Positions 8,520-15,030 of a DNA stretch of 16,971 bases are shown piece after piece. Made by a program: the position numbers and the translations under genes. The notes under the pieces were generated by a model. The model made no database searches and was not told where the DNA came from. It saw only the letters and a list, made by a program, of their open reading frames with translations. Numbering within the stretch: the first letter of the stretch is position 1; every line of letters begins with the position of its first letter. This DNA is from Prevotella sp. UBA7764. Its GTDB lineage: Bacteria > Bacteroidota > Bacteroidia > Bacteroidales > Bacteroidaceae. The stretch spans positions 1 through 16,971 of the forward strand of contig DLDU01000064.1 of NCBI GenBank assembly GCA_002481295.1, written 5' to 3'.

Positions 8520-8551
8520 CAAAGATAACAAAAAAAAAGCGCATCAGCAAA
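8520..8551 (-). promoter_or_regulatory. Promoter of the metF-holB-ricT-gldH operon
   Basis: On the minus strand TTTG (8551-8548), 20 nt, then TATCTTTG (8527-8520) matches the Bacteroidota pattern TTTG...TAnnTTTG. Transcription should start near 8513, leaving a leader of roughly 35 nt. The spacer includes a nine-T run. Confidence 0.8.
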
Positions 8552-8580
8552 TAATATATAGATTAAGCCCCTCATTATTC

Positions 8581-9330
8581 TTAAATAGCAAGCAACGAGG
8601 GCAACTCGCTGATACTTTGCAACCGTTTCAGCCGCGGATGCTTGTATTCCTCCACCACTTCGTGTTGCCATACTTTGTCGAAAGGTATATGCACGGCATA
8701 GCCGCCCAACTGCAAGACGGGCGCAATGTCGCTCTTAAAAGAGTTGCCCACCATCAACAGTCGGCTCACGTCGGTGTCAAACATGTCACAAAGTCGCTGA
8801 TACTCGTGACGCGTCTTGTCCGACACGACGATCACGTCATCGAAAAACTCGCGCAAACCCGATCGGATCACCTTGTTCTGCTGGTCGAGCAGTTCGCCTT
8901 TGGTGAAGACGACCAACCGGAAGCGGCCGCTCTGTCGCAGTGCTCTCAGCGTGTCCACAACTCCGGGCAGCGGTGTTGCGGGCAAGGAGAGCAGCGACTT
9001 GCCGAGCTGCTCCACTTCGAGCAGCCTTTGTGCCGTGATCTGTCCTTGGCTGAAGCTGACGGCATTCTCGATCAGTGACAGCGTGAAGGCTTTGCAGCCA
9101 TAGCCGAGCAGGGGCATGTTGGCGGTCTCTGTCTCAAACAGCGCCGCCGACACCTGCTCTGCCGTGCCGTAGGGCGAGAGCAAACGACAGTAGGCCTTCT
9201 CTACGGCTTCAAAATGCCCCTGGTTGTCCCACAGCGTATCATCGGCGTCGAAGGCGATCAGACCGACCGGCTGCGCCCAGCCTGTCGTAGAGTTCTTGCC
9301 TTCGCTTCTGTTCAGAATATGATTTTTCAT
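8581..9330 (-). CDS. HAD-superfamily hydrolase (phosphatase-like)
   Basis: This 249-residue protein is a soluble haloacid-dehalogenase-family enzyme that would remove phosphate from a small molecule; the substrate cannot be read from the sequence. Motif I is DADDTLWDN (nucleophile D28, general acid D30), motif II VVFTKG (T143), motif III the lysine in SDKTRHEYQ (K172), and motif IV VGNSFKSD (D201). About 110 residues between motifs I and II form an alpha-helical cap (C1 type). DTLW is typical of YjjG/FMN-hydrolase-like members. It has its own promoter and is divergent from the TonB receptor. No terminator is seen after it, so some readthrough into metF, only about 100 nt downstream, is possible. 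Confidence 0.9.
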   Translation of the reverse strand: MKNHILNRSEGKNSTTGWAQPVGLIAFDADDTLWDNQGHFEAVEKAYCRLLSPYGTAEQVSAALFETETANMPLLGYGCKAFTLSLIENAVSFSQGQITAQRLLEVEQLGKSLLSLPATPLPGVVDTLRALRQSGRFRLVVFTKGELLDQQNKVIRSGLREFFDDVIVVSDKTRHEYQRLCDMFDTDVSRLLMVGNSFKSDIAPVLQLGGYAVHIPFDKVWQHEVVEEYKHPRLKRLQSISELPSLLAI

Positions 9331-9357
9331 CCTTCAACATCATATGATTAAGGATGG

Positions 9358-9389
9358 CAAAGGTAACGATAAATCTGTTATCTGCCAAA
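9358..9389 (-). promoter_or_regulatory. Promoter of the HAD hydrolase gene
   Basis: On the minus strand TTTG (9389-9386), exactly 20 nt, then TACCTTTG (9365-9358). This has the same geometry as the metF promoter. The leader to the ATG at 9330 would be about 20 nt. Confidence 0.8.
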
Positions 9390-9452
9390 CGATAGCCTGT
9401 CAATCAGAGCAAATTGAGAAGATGATTTCTTTTAGCTTTCACATTTTTTTAT

Positions 9453-9467
9453 TACTTTTGCACTCGT
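9453..9467 (+). promoter_or_regulatory. Promoter -7 element of the TonB receptor gene
   Basis: TACTTTTG at 9453-9460 fits TAnnTTTG; the -33 element is weak (TTTT at 9430-9433, spacer 19). It continues as CACTCGT, giving an 11-base stretch TTTGCACTCGT that is repeated at the porin promoter (15004-15014). The leader then contains a small perfect inverted repeat, GCCAA-G-TTGGC (9471-9481). Confidence 0.65.
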
Positions 9468-9506
9468 TTTGCCAAGTTGGCGAGACTTAATGACAATTAT
9501 TTTTTT

Positions 9507-11576
9507 ATGTTCAAAACAGTTTTCAACAAGCAGCGCCCCATGAAGTTTACGCATTTCTCGCGTAAGCCTTACGCGCTCTTTGCTTGTCTGGGACGCGAGG
9601 TGTTAGTGGGCACGCTTTCCGTGGCCACGCTGACCTATGCCAAGGCAGAAGGCATCAGCACCGACGTGGACAAGGCCAATCCCGACTCCCTCATCCGGCA
9701 GGGTGAGACGCTCGGCGAGGTCGACATCACGGCCACACGCGCTCCGCTGGCGCAAAGCCGACAAGCCAGAATGGTGACTGTACTGAACCGCGAGGAGATC
9801 CAGGCGGCACCGGTACAGAGTGTTAACGATTTGCTGAAATACGCCGTCGGCGTGGATGTCAGGCAACGGGGTGCCATGGGCGCCCAGACCGACGTGAGCA
9901 TCCGGGGCGGCAACAATGAGCAGATCACCGTATTGCTCAACGGCATCAACATCTGTGACCCACAGACTGGGCACAACGCCTTTGACTTCCCCGTAGACAT
10001 CAGCGACATCGAGCGCATCGAGGTGCTCGAAGGTCCCGCAGGGCGCGTCTACGGTACTTCTTCCCTGTTAGGTGCTATCAACATCGTCACGCGCAAACCC
10101 AACGCAACATCCATCGACGCGCATGTCGAGGGCGGCAGCTATGGCTACCTCAGCCTTGGCGCAAGGGGCGCATGGGGCGGCAGCCGATGGGGACAGTCGC
10201 TTTCGGGCACGTTCACACGAAGCGACGGATACACACGCAGCAAAGCCGGACAGCTCAACACGGACTTCTGCGCGGTCAAGGGCTTTTACCAAGGACAGTA
10301 TCTCGACAAATACGTGCGCGTCAACTGGCACGCCGGCGCTTCGGCCAAGAACTTTGGCTCCTCGACATTCTATTCACCAAAGTTCGACAATCAATTTGAA
10401 CATACTTTCAAGACTTTCACGGCTCTGCAGGCTGAGACTCAGCAGGGGACTGTGCATCTCAAGCCTTCGATCTACTGGAACCATCAGTACGACCGCTTCG
10501 AGCTCCTGCGTGGCGACGAGTCGAAGGTGCCGTTCAACTATCACCGCACCGACATCTATGGCGCGAACATCAACGCTTGGTTTGACTGGGCACTCGGCCG
10601 TACGGCGCTCGGTGCTGAGCTGCGCAACGAAGACCTGGTAAGCACCAACCTCGGCAACGCGCTCAGCCACAGCCGTCATATCCACGGCTCCTCCCGCGAC
10701 TATGTCAAGGGGCTCAACCGCAACAACCTGCAGTTTGTTCTGGAGCACAACGTGGTGACTGGCCCGCTGACGGTGTCGGCGGGACTCGTAGCAGCGAAGA
10801 ACAGCGGTGCCGACATGAACATGCGGGTCTATCCCGGCATCGACGCCAGCGTGCGGCTCGGCAAGGGTTGGAGCGTCTTCGCGTCGTACAACAGTTCACT
10901 GCGCATGCCGTCGTTTACCGAACTCTTCTATTCGGTCGGTGGCCACAAGGCTGACCCGAACCTCAAGCCCGAAGAACTACGGGCCGCGGAGGGCGGTCTG
11001 CGCTATGCCGCTGACGGCATCTCGGCCAAGGCCAGTGTCTTCCACAACCATTATACTCACCTCATCGACTGGATCGACGACGGCACGAAAGACGACGACG
11101 GCAACGTGGTGTGGAAGTCGGTCAACTATGGCAAGATCAACGCCCTCGGCGTGGAGGCCATGACGGAATTCGACTTTCGCAGACTGCTGCCCGGGCAGCA
11201 TGTGCTGCGTCGGCTCAACGTGAGCTACTGCTTCATCAACCAGGACCAGCACGAGGGTGAGGGCATCCGCAGCCTCTATGCATTGGAATATCTTAAAAAC
11301 AAGGTTGTCACCACGCTGGGACTGAACCTCTGGCGACAGCTGACGCTCGACGTCAGTTACCGCTTCCAGCACCGCAAGGGTCACTACAACGATCTGCAGG
11401 GCCAGCTCCACAGCTATGGCAGCTACGGCATCCTCGACGCTAACCTTGCCTGGACGGCTCCGCACTACACCGTCTACCTCAAAGGCAACAACCTCCTCGA
11501 CCGCGACTATGTCGATGTCGGCAATGTGCCGCAACCCGGCACGTGGGTCATGGGTGGCGTGAGCATCAAATGGTAA
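9507..11576 (+). CDS. TonB-dependent outer-membrane receptor, BtuB-like
   Basis: This gated outer-membrane channel imports a scarce ligand using TonB energy. From the ATG at 9507 it has 689 residues. A signal sequence (KFTHFSRKPYALFACLGREVLVGTLSVATL...AKAEG) is followed by a TonB-box-like stretch (LGEVDITATRAP), a plug domain (about residues 80-190: VNDLLKYAVGVDVRQRG, VSIRGGNNEQITVLLNG, IERIEVLEGPAGRVYGTSSLLGAINIVT) and a 22-strand-type barrel ending NNLLDRDYVDVGNVPQPGTW...VSIKW. Size, plug and ending resemble BtuB and related cobalamin or metal-chelate receptors rather than SusC, and no SusD partner is present. The substrate is unproven and no cobalamin riboswitch is seen. A start at 9540 (MKFTHF) is also possible; I preferred 9507 because it follows an A/T-rich stretch, typical of the phylum. 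Confidence 0.88.
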   Translation: MFKTVFNKQRPMKFTHFSRKPYALFACLGREVLVGTLSVATLTYAKAEGISTDVDKANPDSLIRQGETLGEVDITATRAPLAQSRQARMVTVLNREEIQAAPVQSVNDLLKYAVGVDVRQRGAMGAQTDVSIRGGNNEQITVLLNGINICDPQTGHNAFDFPVDISDIERIEVLEGPAGRVYGTSSLLGAINIVTRKPNATSIDAHVEGGSYGYLSLGARGAWGGSRWGQSLSGTFTRSDGYTRSKAGQLNTDFCAVKGFYQGQYLDKYVRVNWHAGASAKNFGSSTFYSPKFDNQFEHTFKTFTALQAETQQGTVHLKPSIYWNHQYDRFELLRGDESKVPFNYHRTDIYGANINAWFDWALGRTALGAELRNEDLVSTNLGNALSHSRHIHGSSRDYVKGLNRNNLQFVLEHNVVTGPLTVSAGLVAAKNSGADMNMRVYPGIDASVRLGKGWSVFASYNSSLRMPSFTELFYSVGGHKADPNLKPEELRAAEGGLRYAADGISAKASVFHNHYTHLIDWIDDGTKDDDGNVVWKSVNYGKINALGVEAMTEFDFRRLLPGQHVLRRLNVSYCFINQDQHEGEGIRSLYALEYLKNKVVTTLGLNLWRQLTLDVSYRFQHRKGHYNDLQGQLHSYGSYGILDANLAWTAPHYTVYLKGNNLLDRDYVDVGNVPQPGTWVMGGVSIKW

Positions 11577-11597
11577 GCTGTCTCCTCCTTTCCTTCT

Positions 11598-11630
11598 GGC
11601 AGAGGTCGCCTTGCGGCCTCTGCCTTTCTT
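11598..11630 (+). terminator. Terminator of the TonB receptor gene
   Basis: A 12-bp stem with one G-T pair (11598-11609 with 11613-11624), a 3-nt loop and a TTTCTT tail. It lies 22 nt after the receptor stop, separating it from the GH5 gene. Confidence 0.88.
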
Positions 11631-11660
11631 GTCTTCCCTTGTTCGTCCCTCAGTTCTGTT

Positions 11661-11700
11661 CGTTTGCTTACAAGCAAACGCGCCCCCTTGTCCCCCCCCC
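11661..11700. repeat. Inverted repeat followed by a nine-C run
   Basis: CGTTTGCTT-AC-AAGCAAACG (11661-11680) is a perfect 9-bp inverted repeat. It is followed by C-rich sequence ending in nine C (11692-11700). It lies between the receptor terminator and the GH5 promoter. It may be a second terminator-like hairpin or an operator; the function is unknown. Confidence 0.6.
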
Positions 11701-11703
11701 TAT

Positions 11704-11740
11704 GTAACCTCCGCTAAACTTTTCGTAACCTCCCGCAAAC
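11704..11740. promoter_or_regulatory. Direct repeats upstream of the GH5 promoter (possible operator)
   Basis: GTAACCTCCGCTAAAC (11704-11719) and GTAACCTCCCGCAAAC (11725-11740) match at 13 of 16 positions and start 21 bp apart, two helical turns. They end where a -33 element would be expected, and no TTTG is present there. This fits the binding site of an activator acting as a dimer. Confidence 0.45.
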
Positions 11741-11760
11741 CCTGTTTACCAACTATTCTC

Positions 11761-11768
11761 TACCTTTG
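11761..11768 (+). promoter_or_regulatory. Promoter -7 element of the GH5 gene
   Basis: TACCTTTG matches TAnnTTTG and lies 28 bases before the ATG at 11796, with the A/T-rich leader usual in this phylum. A -33 TTTG is lacking at the expected distance. Confidence 0.65.
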
Positions 11769-11795
11769 CAACCGATAATCCTAAACAAATCAATA

Positions 11796-11824
11796 ATGAA
11801 ATTACGAAAAGCTTTTTCCTTTCC
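11796..11824 (+). other. Frameshifted signal-peptide start of the GH5 gene
   Basis: The ATG at 11796 opens MKLRKAFSFPCWLA and then hits TGA at 11838-11840. Adding one base in the pyrimidine run around 11811-11825 would join it to the GH5 frame as MKLRKAFSF-x-LLACLTTLCAHASS, a textbook signal peptide. This is therefore probably the true start with a one-base deletion (mutation or assembly error). Confidence 0.7.
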
Positions 11825-13870
11825 TTGCTGGCTTGCCTGACCACGCTCTGTGCTCACGCTTCCTCCATCTACGCTGTACCCTTGCCAACCTTGCATGTCG
11901 AGGGCCGCTATCTGTGCGATGCCCATGGCAACCGCGTCACGCTCCACGGTGTGATGGACACGCCGAGTCCCTACTTCAACGGCTGGAGATGGACCCCATG
12001 GGTACCCGAGTTGACGGATGCTCACGTACAGCCTTGCCTTGACTACTTCGAGAAGATCTACACCGCTATGACCGACAACGACCATGGCGCTTACTGCGAC
12101 GTCTTCCGTCTGCACCTCGATCCTTGCTGGACCAACAACCCGTCGAAGAAATCCTCCGGTGAGAACGACATCTCAGCTTTCAGCAAAGACCGCTTCAACC
12201 ACTTCCTCGACAAGCTCTACATCCCCCTGATGCAAAAGGCCATGAAGCACGGCATGTATGTCGTCGTGCGGCCGCCGGGCGTCTGCCCCAAGGAGATCAA
12301 GATTGGAGATGACTATCAGAAATATCTGCTCTACGTCTGGGACGTGGTCAGTAAAAACCCGATCGTCAAGACCAACGCCGGTGCCATCTCGATAGAACTC
12401 GCCAACGAGCCCGTTAAACTCTACGACGCCCAAGGCAAGGAAACGGCAGTCGCCATGCACGACTTCTTCCAGCCCATCGTCGACAAGATACGCGCCAATG
12501 GATTCACAGGCATCATCTGGGTGCCGGGAACCGGCTGGCAGGCCAACTACCGCGGCTACGCTTCTCACCCCATCGAGGGCGAGAACATCGGATATGCCGT
12601 CCACGACTACGTCGCATGGTATAGTGCTGATGACAATAACTACGATACGCAGAAATACATACAGTCCTTCACTGAGGCTGTGCCCGTGGTGATGACCAAT
12701 CCTGTTATTATCACTGAGGTGGACTGGAGCCCGGAGAAAGAAGGCACCGGACACTATAATGAGCACGGAGAATACGTCAAGTCGAACTGGGGCACCTGGG
12801 CCACCGGCTCCACATCGAAGTGGGGCTCTGCCTTCAAAGCCCTCATGGACCACTACGACAACATCTCCATGACGCTCTCCAGCACAGCTTGCTATCTCGA
12901 CATCGACAAATACATCAACAGCGGTATCGTGGCACCGGGCTTCGGCGGCAATCCCGAGACCTGCGCCGGTGCCTGCTGGCAGTGGTACAAGGACTGGGCG
13001 GAGGTGAACCGCGCCTGGCCCGACAACGACAACACACACTTGCCCGACCCGAAGAAAGCTACTATCACCAGCTTACATCCCGTCGGCGACCTGGACATGA
13101 TGGCCGGACAAGCACGGCTCGCCGGATTGAAAGCCACCTTTCAGGACGGACACTCGGAGGATGTCTCTTCGCTGGCTACCTACAAGGTCAGCGATCCGGA
13201 AAATATTAAAGTCGTCAACGGACAGATCCTGGCCAAAGGACAGGGCAAGGCCCAAGTCACCGCCAAGGTCAAAGATGCCTTTGGCAACAGCTACACCACG
13301 AGTTTCAACGTCCGCTCAAGTTCCTTCCCGCTCAGCAAGAACTACGTGAAGGTGATCTGGGAACAAAACGGTAGCTCATACGACGAAACGACCCACACAA
13401 TCGTCAACGGGAAATACGGACAGACAGGATGGACTTACAGCGACGGCATAGACCTCAGTGCTTACAAATACCTCGTGGTGAAACTCAAGGAACCCGACAA
13501 CAACGGCGCCAAGATCTTCATCTATCCACAAAGCAACATCTGGGCGAACAACAACTATGAGCAGGCGTTCAACAACCGCACGCAGATCGTCGTTCCGTTG
13601 CACTCGATGAAGAGCCAGCAAAACGGCAGCGACATCGACCCCTCGAAAATCTACATCGTTGCACTGTGGTCCTTGGGCGGCAAGCCGATCAACATCGACG
13701 ACATCTATGTGACCAACAACGACGATTATTCGCCCATGACAGGTATTTCTGCTCCCAGTGTAGGCAGCCGAGCCTCCAACAGTCTCATGTTCGGCCTCAA
13801 TGGAGTACGCGTCCAGCACCCCTCCAAACATCAGATCGTCATCCAAAAAGGAAAGAAAGTCATCTACTAA
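11825..13870 (+). CDS. Secreted GH5-family glycoside hydrolase with Ig-like and CBM-like modules
   Basis: A retaining glycosidase, probably an endo-acting cellulase or hemicellulase. The in-frame region begins at a TTG and has 681 codons; the signal peptide's charged start lies in another frame at 11796. The catalytic domain (about residues 22-400) has HGVMDTPSPYF, VFRLHLDPCW, the acid/base in ISIELANEPV (E195), HDYVAWYS, the nucleophile in IITEVDWSPE (E298) and GACWQWYKDW. A bacterial Ig-like segment (about 409-495, VVNGQILAKGQGKAQVTAKV) and a beta-sandwich resembling carbohydrate-binding domains (about 506-630, LSAYKYLVVKLKEP to INIDDIYVTN) follow. The last 25 residues (GLNGVRV...IVIQKGKKVIY) resemble the short C-terminal module seen on many exported Prevotella proteins. 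No SusC/SusD pair is adjacent, so this is not an obvious polysaccharide-utilisation locus. Exact substrate unknown. Confidence 0.85.
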   Translation: MLACLTTLCAHASSIYAVPLPTLHVEGRYLCDAHGNRVTLHGVMDTPSPYFNGWRWTPWVPELTDAHVQPCLDYFEKIYTAMTDNDHGAYCDVFRLHLDPCWTNNPSKKSSGENDISAFSKDRFNHFLDKLYIPLMQKAMKHGMYVVVRPPGVCPKEIKIGDDYQKYLLYVWDVVSKNPIVKTNAGAISIELANEPVKLYDAQGKETAVAMHDFFQPIVDKIRANGFTGIIWVPGTGWQANYRGYASHPIEGENIGYAVHDYVAWYSADDNNYDTQKYIQSFTEAVPVVMTNPVIITEVDWSPEKEGTGHYNEHGEYVKSNWGTWATGSTSKWGSAFKALMDHYDNISMTLSSTACYLDIDKYINSGIVAPGFGGNPETCAGACWQWYKDWAEVNRAWPDNDNTHLPDPKKATITSLHPVGDLDMMAGQARLAGLKATFQDGHSEDVSSLATYKVSDPENIKVVNGQILAKGQGKAQVTAKVKDAFGNSYTTSFNVRSSSFPLSKNYVKVIWEQNGSSYDETTHTIVNGKYGQTGWTYSDGIDLSAYKYLVVKLKEPDNNGAKIFIYPQSNIWANNNYEQAFNNRTQIVVPLHSMKSQQNGSDIDPSKIYIVALWSLGGKPINIDDIYVTNNDDYSPMTGISAPSVGSRASNSLMFGLNGVRVQHPSKHQIVIQKGKKVIY

Positions 13871-13903
13871 ACCATCTTTTTGCAGAGAAATATAGGAAAT
13901 GGT

Positions 13904-13945
13904 GACAATCTGTCATGCCGAGCTGACGGATTGTCGCTTTCTTTG
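13904..13945 (+). terminator. Terminator of the GH5 gene
   Basis: An 11-bp stem with one G-T pair (13904-13914 with 13925-13935), a 10-nt loop, then GCTTTCTTTG. The T-tract is interrupted, so strength is moderate. The TTTCTTTG that forms the tail may double as the -7 element for hsp20. Confidence 0.7.
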
Positions 13946-13992
13946 TGTAGGTATGGATATTGTATTTACAAGGGCAAAGAAATACAACATTA
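13938..13992 (+). promoter_or_regulatory. Possible promoter and leader elements of hsp20
   Basis: TTTCTTTG (13938-13945) is one base off TAnnTTTG and overlaps the upstream terminator tail. Downstream is an inverted repeat TTGTATTT (13960-13967), 12 nt, AAATACAA (13980-13987), leading into CATTA. The repeat could be an operator or an RNA hairpin; the roughly 85-nt leader is longer than others here. Confidence 0.35.
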
Positions 13993-14024
13993 GAGTTTAA
14001 TCACAATTTAGAAACAATATCATT

Positions 14025-14030
14025 AGGAGG
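14025..14030 (+). promoter_or_regulatory. Strong Shine-Dalgarno sequence of hsp20
   Basis: AGGAGG ends 7 nt before the ATG at 14038 and fixes that start over an in-frame upstream codon at 13960. Consensus Shine-Dalgarno sites are uncommon in Bacteroidota, and none of the other genes in this window has one this good. Confidence 0.85.
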
Positions 14031-14037
14031 TTTTCAT

Positions 14038-14460
14038 ATGTTATATCCAGTATTCCGCTACACTATGCTCGACAACGCACTTAACGAGTTCTTAAACAAC
14101 AACCGCGCAGCCCACGTGCAAACCACCACTCCAGCCATCAACGTCAAGGAGAACCAAGCTGGTTACGAGATTGAGCTGGCCGCTCCGGGCATGACCAAGG
14201 ACGACTTCCACGTCAGCGTCGACAAGGATGGAGTGCTCAACATCAAGATGGAGCACAAGGATGAAAAACAGCAGGAGAACAGCAGTGTGCGCTATCTGCG
14301 CCGTGAGTTCTCATACGCCAACTTTGAGCAGCGTCTGCAACTGCCCGACGACGTCGACCGCGACAAGATCATCGCAAGAGTAGAGGACGGTGTGCTCCGC
14401 ATCGGTCTGCCACGTAAGACTGAGAAAGAGGAGATCACCAAAAATATTGAGGTGGCATAA
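14038..14460 (+). CDS. Small heat-shock protein, Hsp20/alpha-crystallin family
   Basis: This 140-residue cytoplasmic holdase chaperone keeps unfolding proteins soluble until ATP-driven chaperones refold them. The start MLYPVFRYTMLDNALNEFLNN is a short N-terminal arm. The alpha-crystallin domain runs from about residue 33 (TPAINVKENQAGYEIELAAPGMTKDDFHVSVDKDGVLNIK) to about 132, with the conserved LRREFSYANFEQRLQLPDDVD and DGVLRIGLPRK. The C-terminal tail ITKNIEVA holds an I-x-V oligomerisation motif. It appears to be a single-gene unit between the GH5 terminator and its own long terminator. The strong Shine-Dalgarno site suggests high expression on induction. Assignment to the family is firm. 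Confidence 0.95.
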   Translation: MLYPVFRYTMLDNALNEFLNNNRAAHVQTTTPAINVKENQAGYEIELAAPGMTKDDFHVSVDKDGVLNIKMEHKDEKQQENSSVRYLRREFSYANFEQRLQLPDDVDRDKIIARVEDGVLRIGLPRKTEKEEITKNIEVA

Positions 14461-14514
14461 CAATTAGATAATAGGAAACTGTCAAGTAAAACGACATTTT
14501 TCCGCCCACGAGAC

Positions 14515-14563
14515 GGCGATATTTGGAAGCAAAGGTGTCCTTGGCTCCAAATTTCGCCTTTTT
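14515..14563 (+). terminator. Terminator of hsp20
   Basis: A long hairpin: GGCGA-t-ATTTGGA...AAGG (14515-14535) pairs with CCTTGGC...TCGCC (14539-14558) through about 18 bp with two mismatches and a bulge. The loop is TGT and five T follow (14559-14563). It begins 55 nt after the stop codon. Confidence 0.88.
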
Positions 14564-14999
14564 GCGTGATTTTCGCATCGCTTTACAAAAATCTGTATAA
14601 CTTTTTATCTATCAGACAATTACCTCTTCTTTTTCATCATATTTTCTTTCTCTTTCCTCCATTTTTGCACCTTAATAAGGGTAAAAATCCATTTTTTACA
14701 TGTCATTCAACCGAGATGTGCCGATAAAAGCACTGAGATGAGGAAAAATTCTCTAGAGAATTTTTCCTCATCTCAGTGCTTTCACTCACACAAACTACCC
14801 TTTTTACCTTCAAAAACAGCAAAAAATGGCGAAGTCATCTCTGTTTTCATATAGAATGACCTTTCTAGATTGTAACTTCACCGTGATGTACTTTTGTCGT
14901 AGAAAATGATGATATATATATTAGCGCTCATAACACTTGCTTTAAAAAATCACTATTTTTAGGTATACCTCCTTAATGCTATGATTTCCGACGATGTTG
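14564..14999. other. Long non-coding gap between hsp20 and the porin gene
   Basis: About 440 AT-rich bases without a plausible gene on either strand. From roughly 14620 to 14667 the plus strand is strongly pyrimidine-rich. The gap holds a perfect 56-bp palindrome (14727-14782), loosely bracketed by AAGGGTAAAAA (14677-14687) and TTTTTACCTT (14801-14810), and a short palindrome AGGTATACCT (14961-14970). No confident promoter for a small RNA is seen. Confidence 0.7.
14727..14782. repeat. Perfect 56-bp palindrome
   Basis: Two 28-base arms are exact reverse complements with no spacer; the centre is CTCTAGAG between 14754 and 14755. It starts AAAGCACTGAGATGAGG and ends with the complement ...CAGTGCTTT. 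In RNA it would form a hairpin of about 26 bp with a tiny loop, ending GCUUU. It could be a two-way terminator-like element, a protein-binding site or a remnant of a mobile repeat; no neighbouring gene explains it. Confidence 0.95.
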
Positions 15000-15007
15000 T
15001 AACTTTG
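14961..15007 (+). promoter_or_regulatory. Promoter region of the porin-like gene
   Basis: TAACTTTG (15000-15007) fits TAnnTTTG; no TTTG is found at -33. A 10-bp palindrome AGGTATACCT lies at 14961-14970, about 30 bases upstream of the -7 element, a reasonable operator position. Transcription starting near 15014 would leave a leader of only about 17 nt. Confidence 0.6.
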
Positions 15008-15030
15008 CACTCGTAAAACATGATGTCAAA

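Noticed and set aside
9390..9507. A cobalamin riboswitch for the BtuB-like receptor
   Set aside because: The leader is at most about 40-70 nt, far too short, and lacks a B12-box-like sequence.
9507..13870. A polysaccharide-utilisation locus formed by the TonB receptor and the GH5 enzyme
   Set aside because: The receptor is BtuB-sized rather than SusC-like, no SusD is present, and a strong terminator separates the two genes.
13946..14037. An RNA thermometer hiding the hsp20 Shine-Dalgarno
   Set aside because: No CCUCCU-like stretch in the leader can pair with AGGAGG; the visible inverted repeat lies about 40 nt upstream and leaves the site free.
14677..14810. A miniature transposable element around the palindrome
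   Set aside because: The AAGGGTAAAAA / TTTTTACCTT brackets are imperfect and unevenly spaced, and no target-site duplication is seen.
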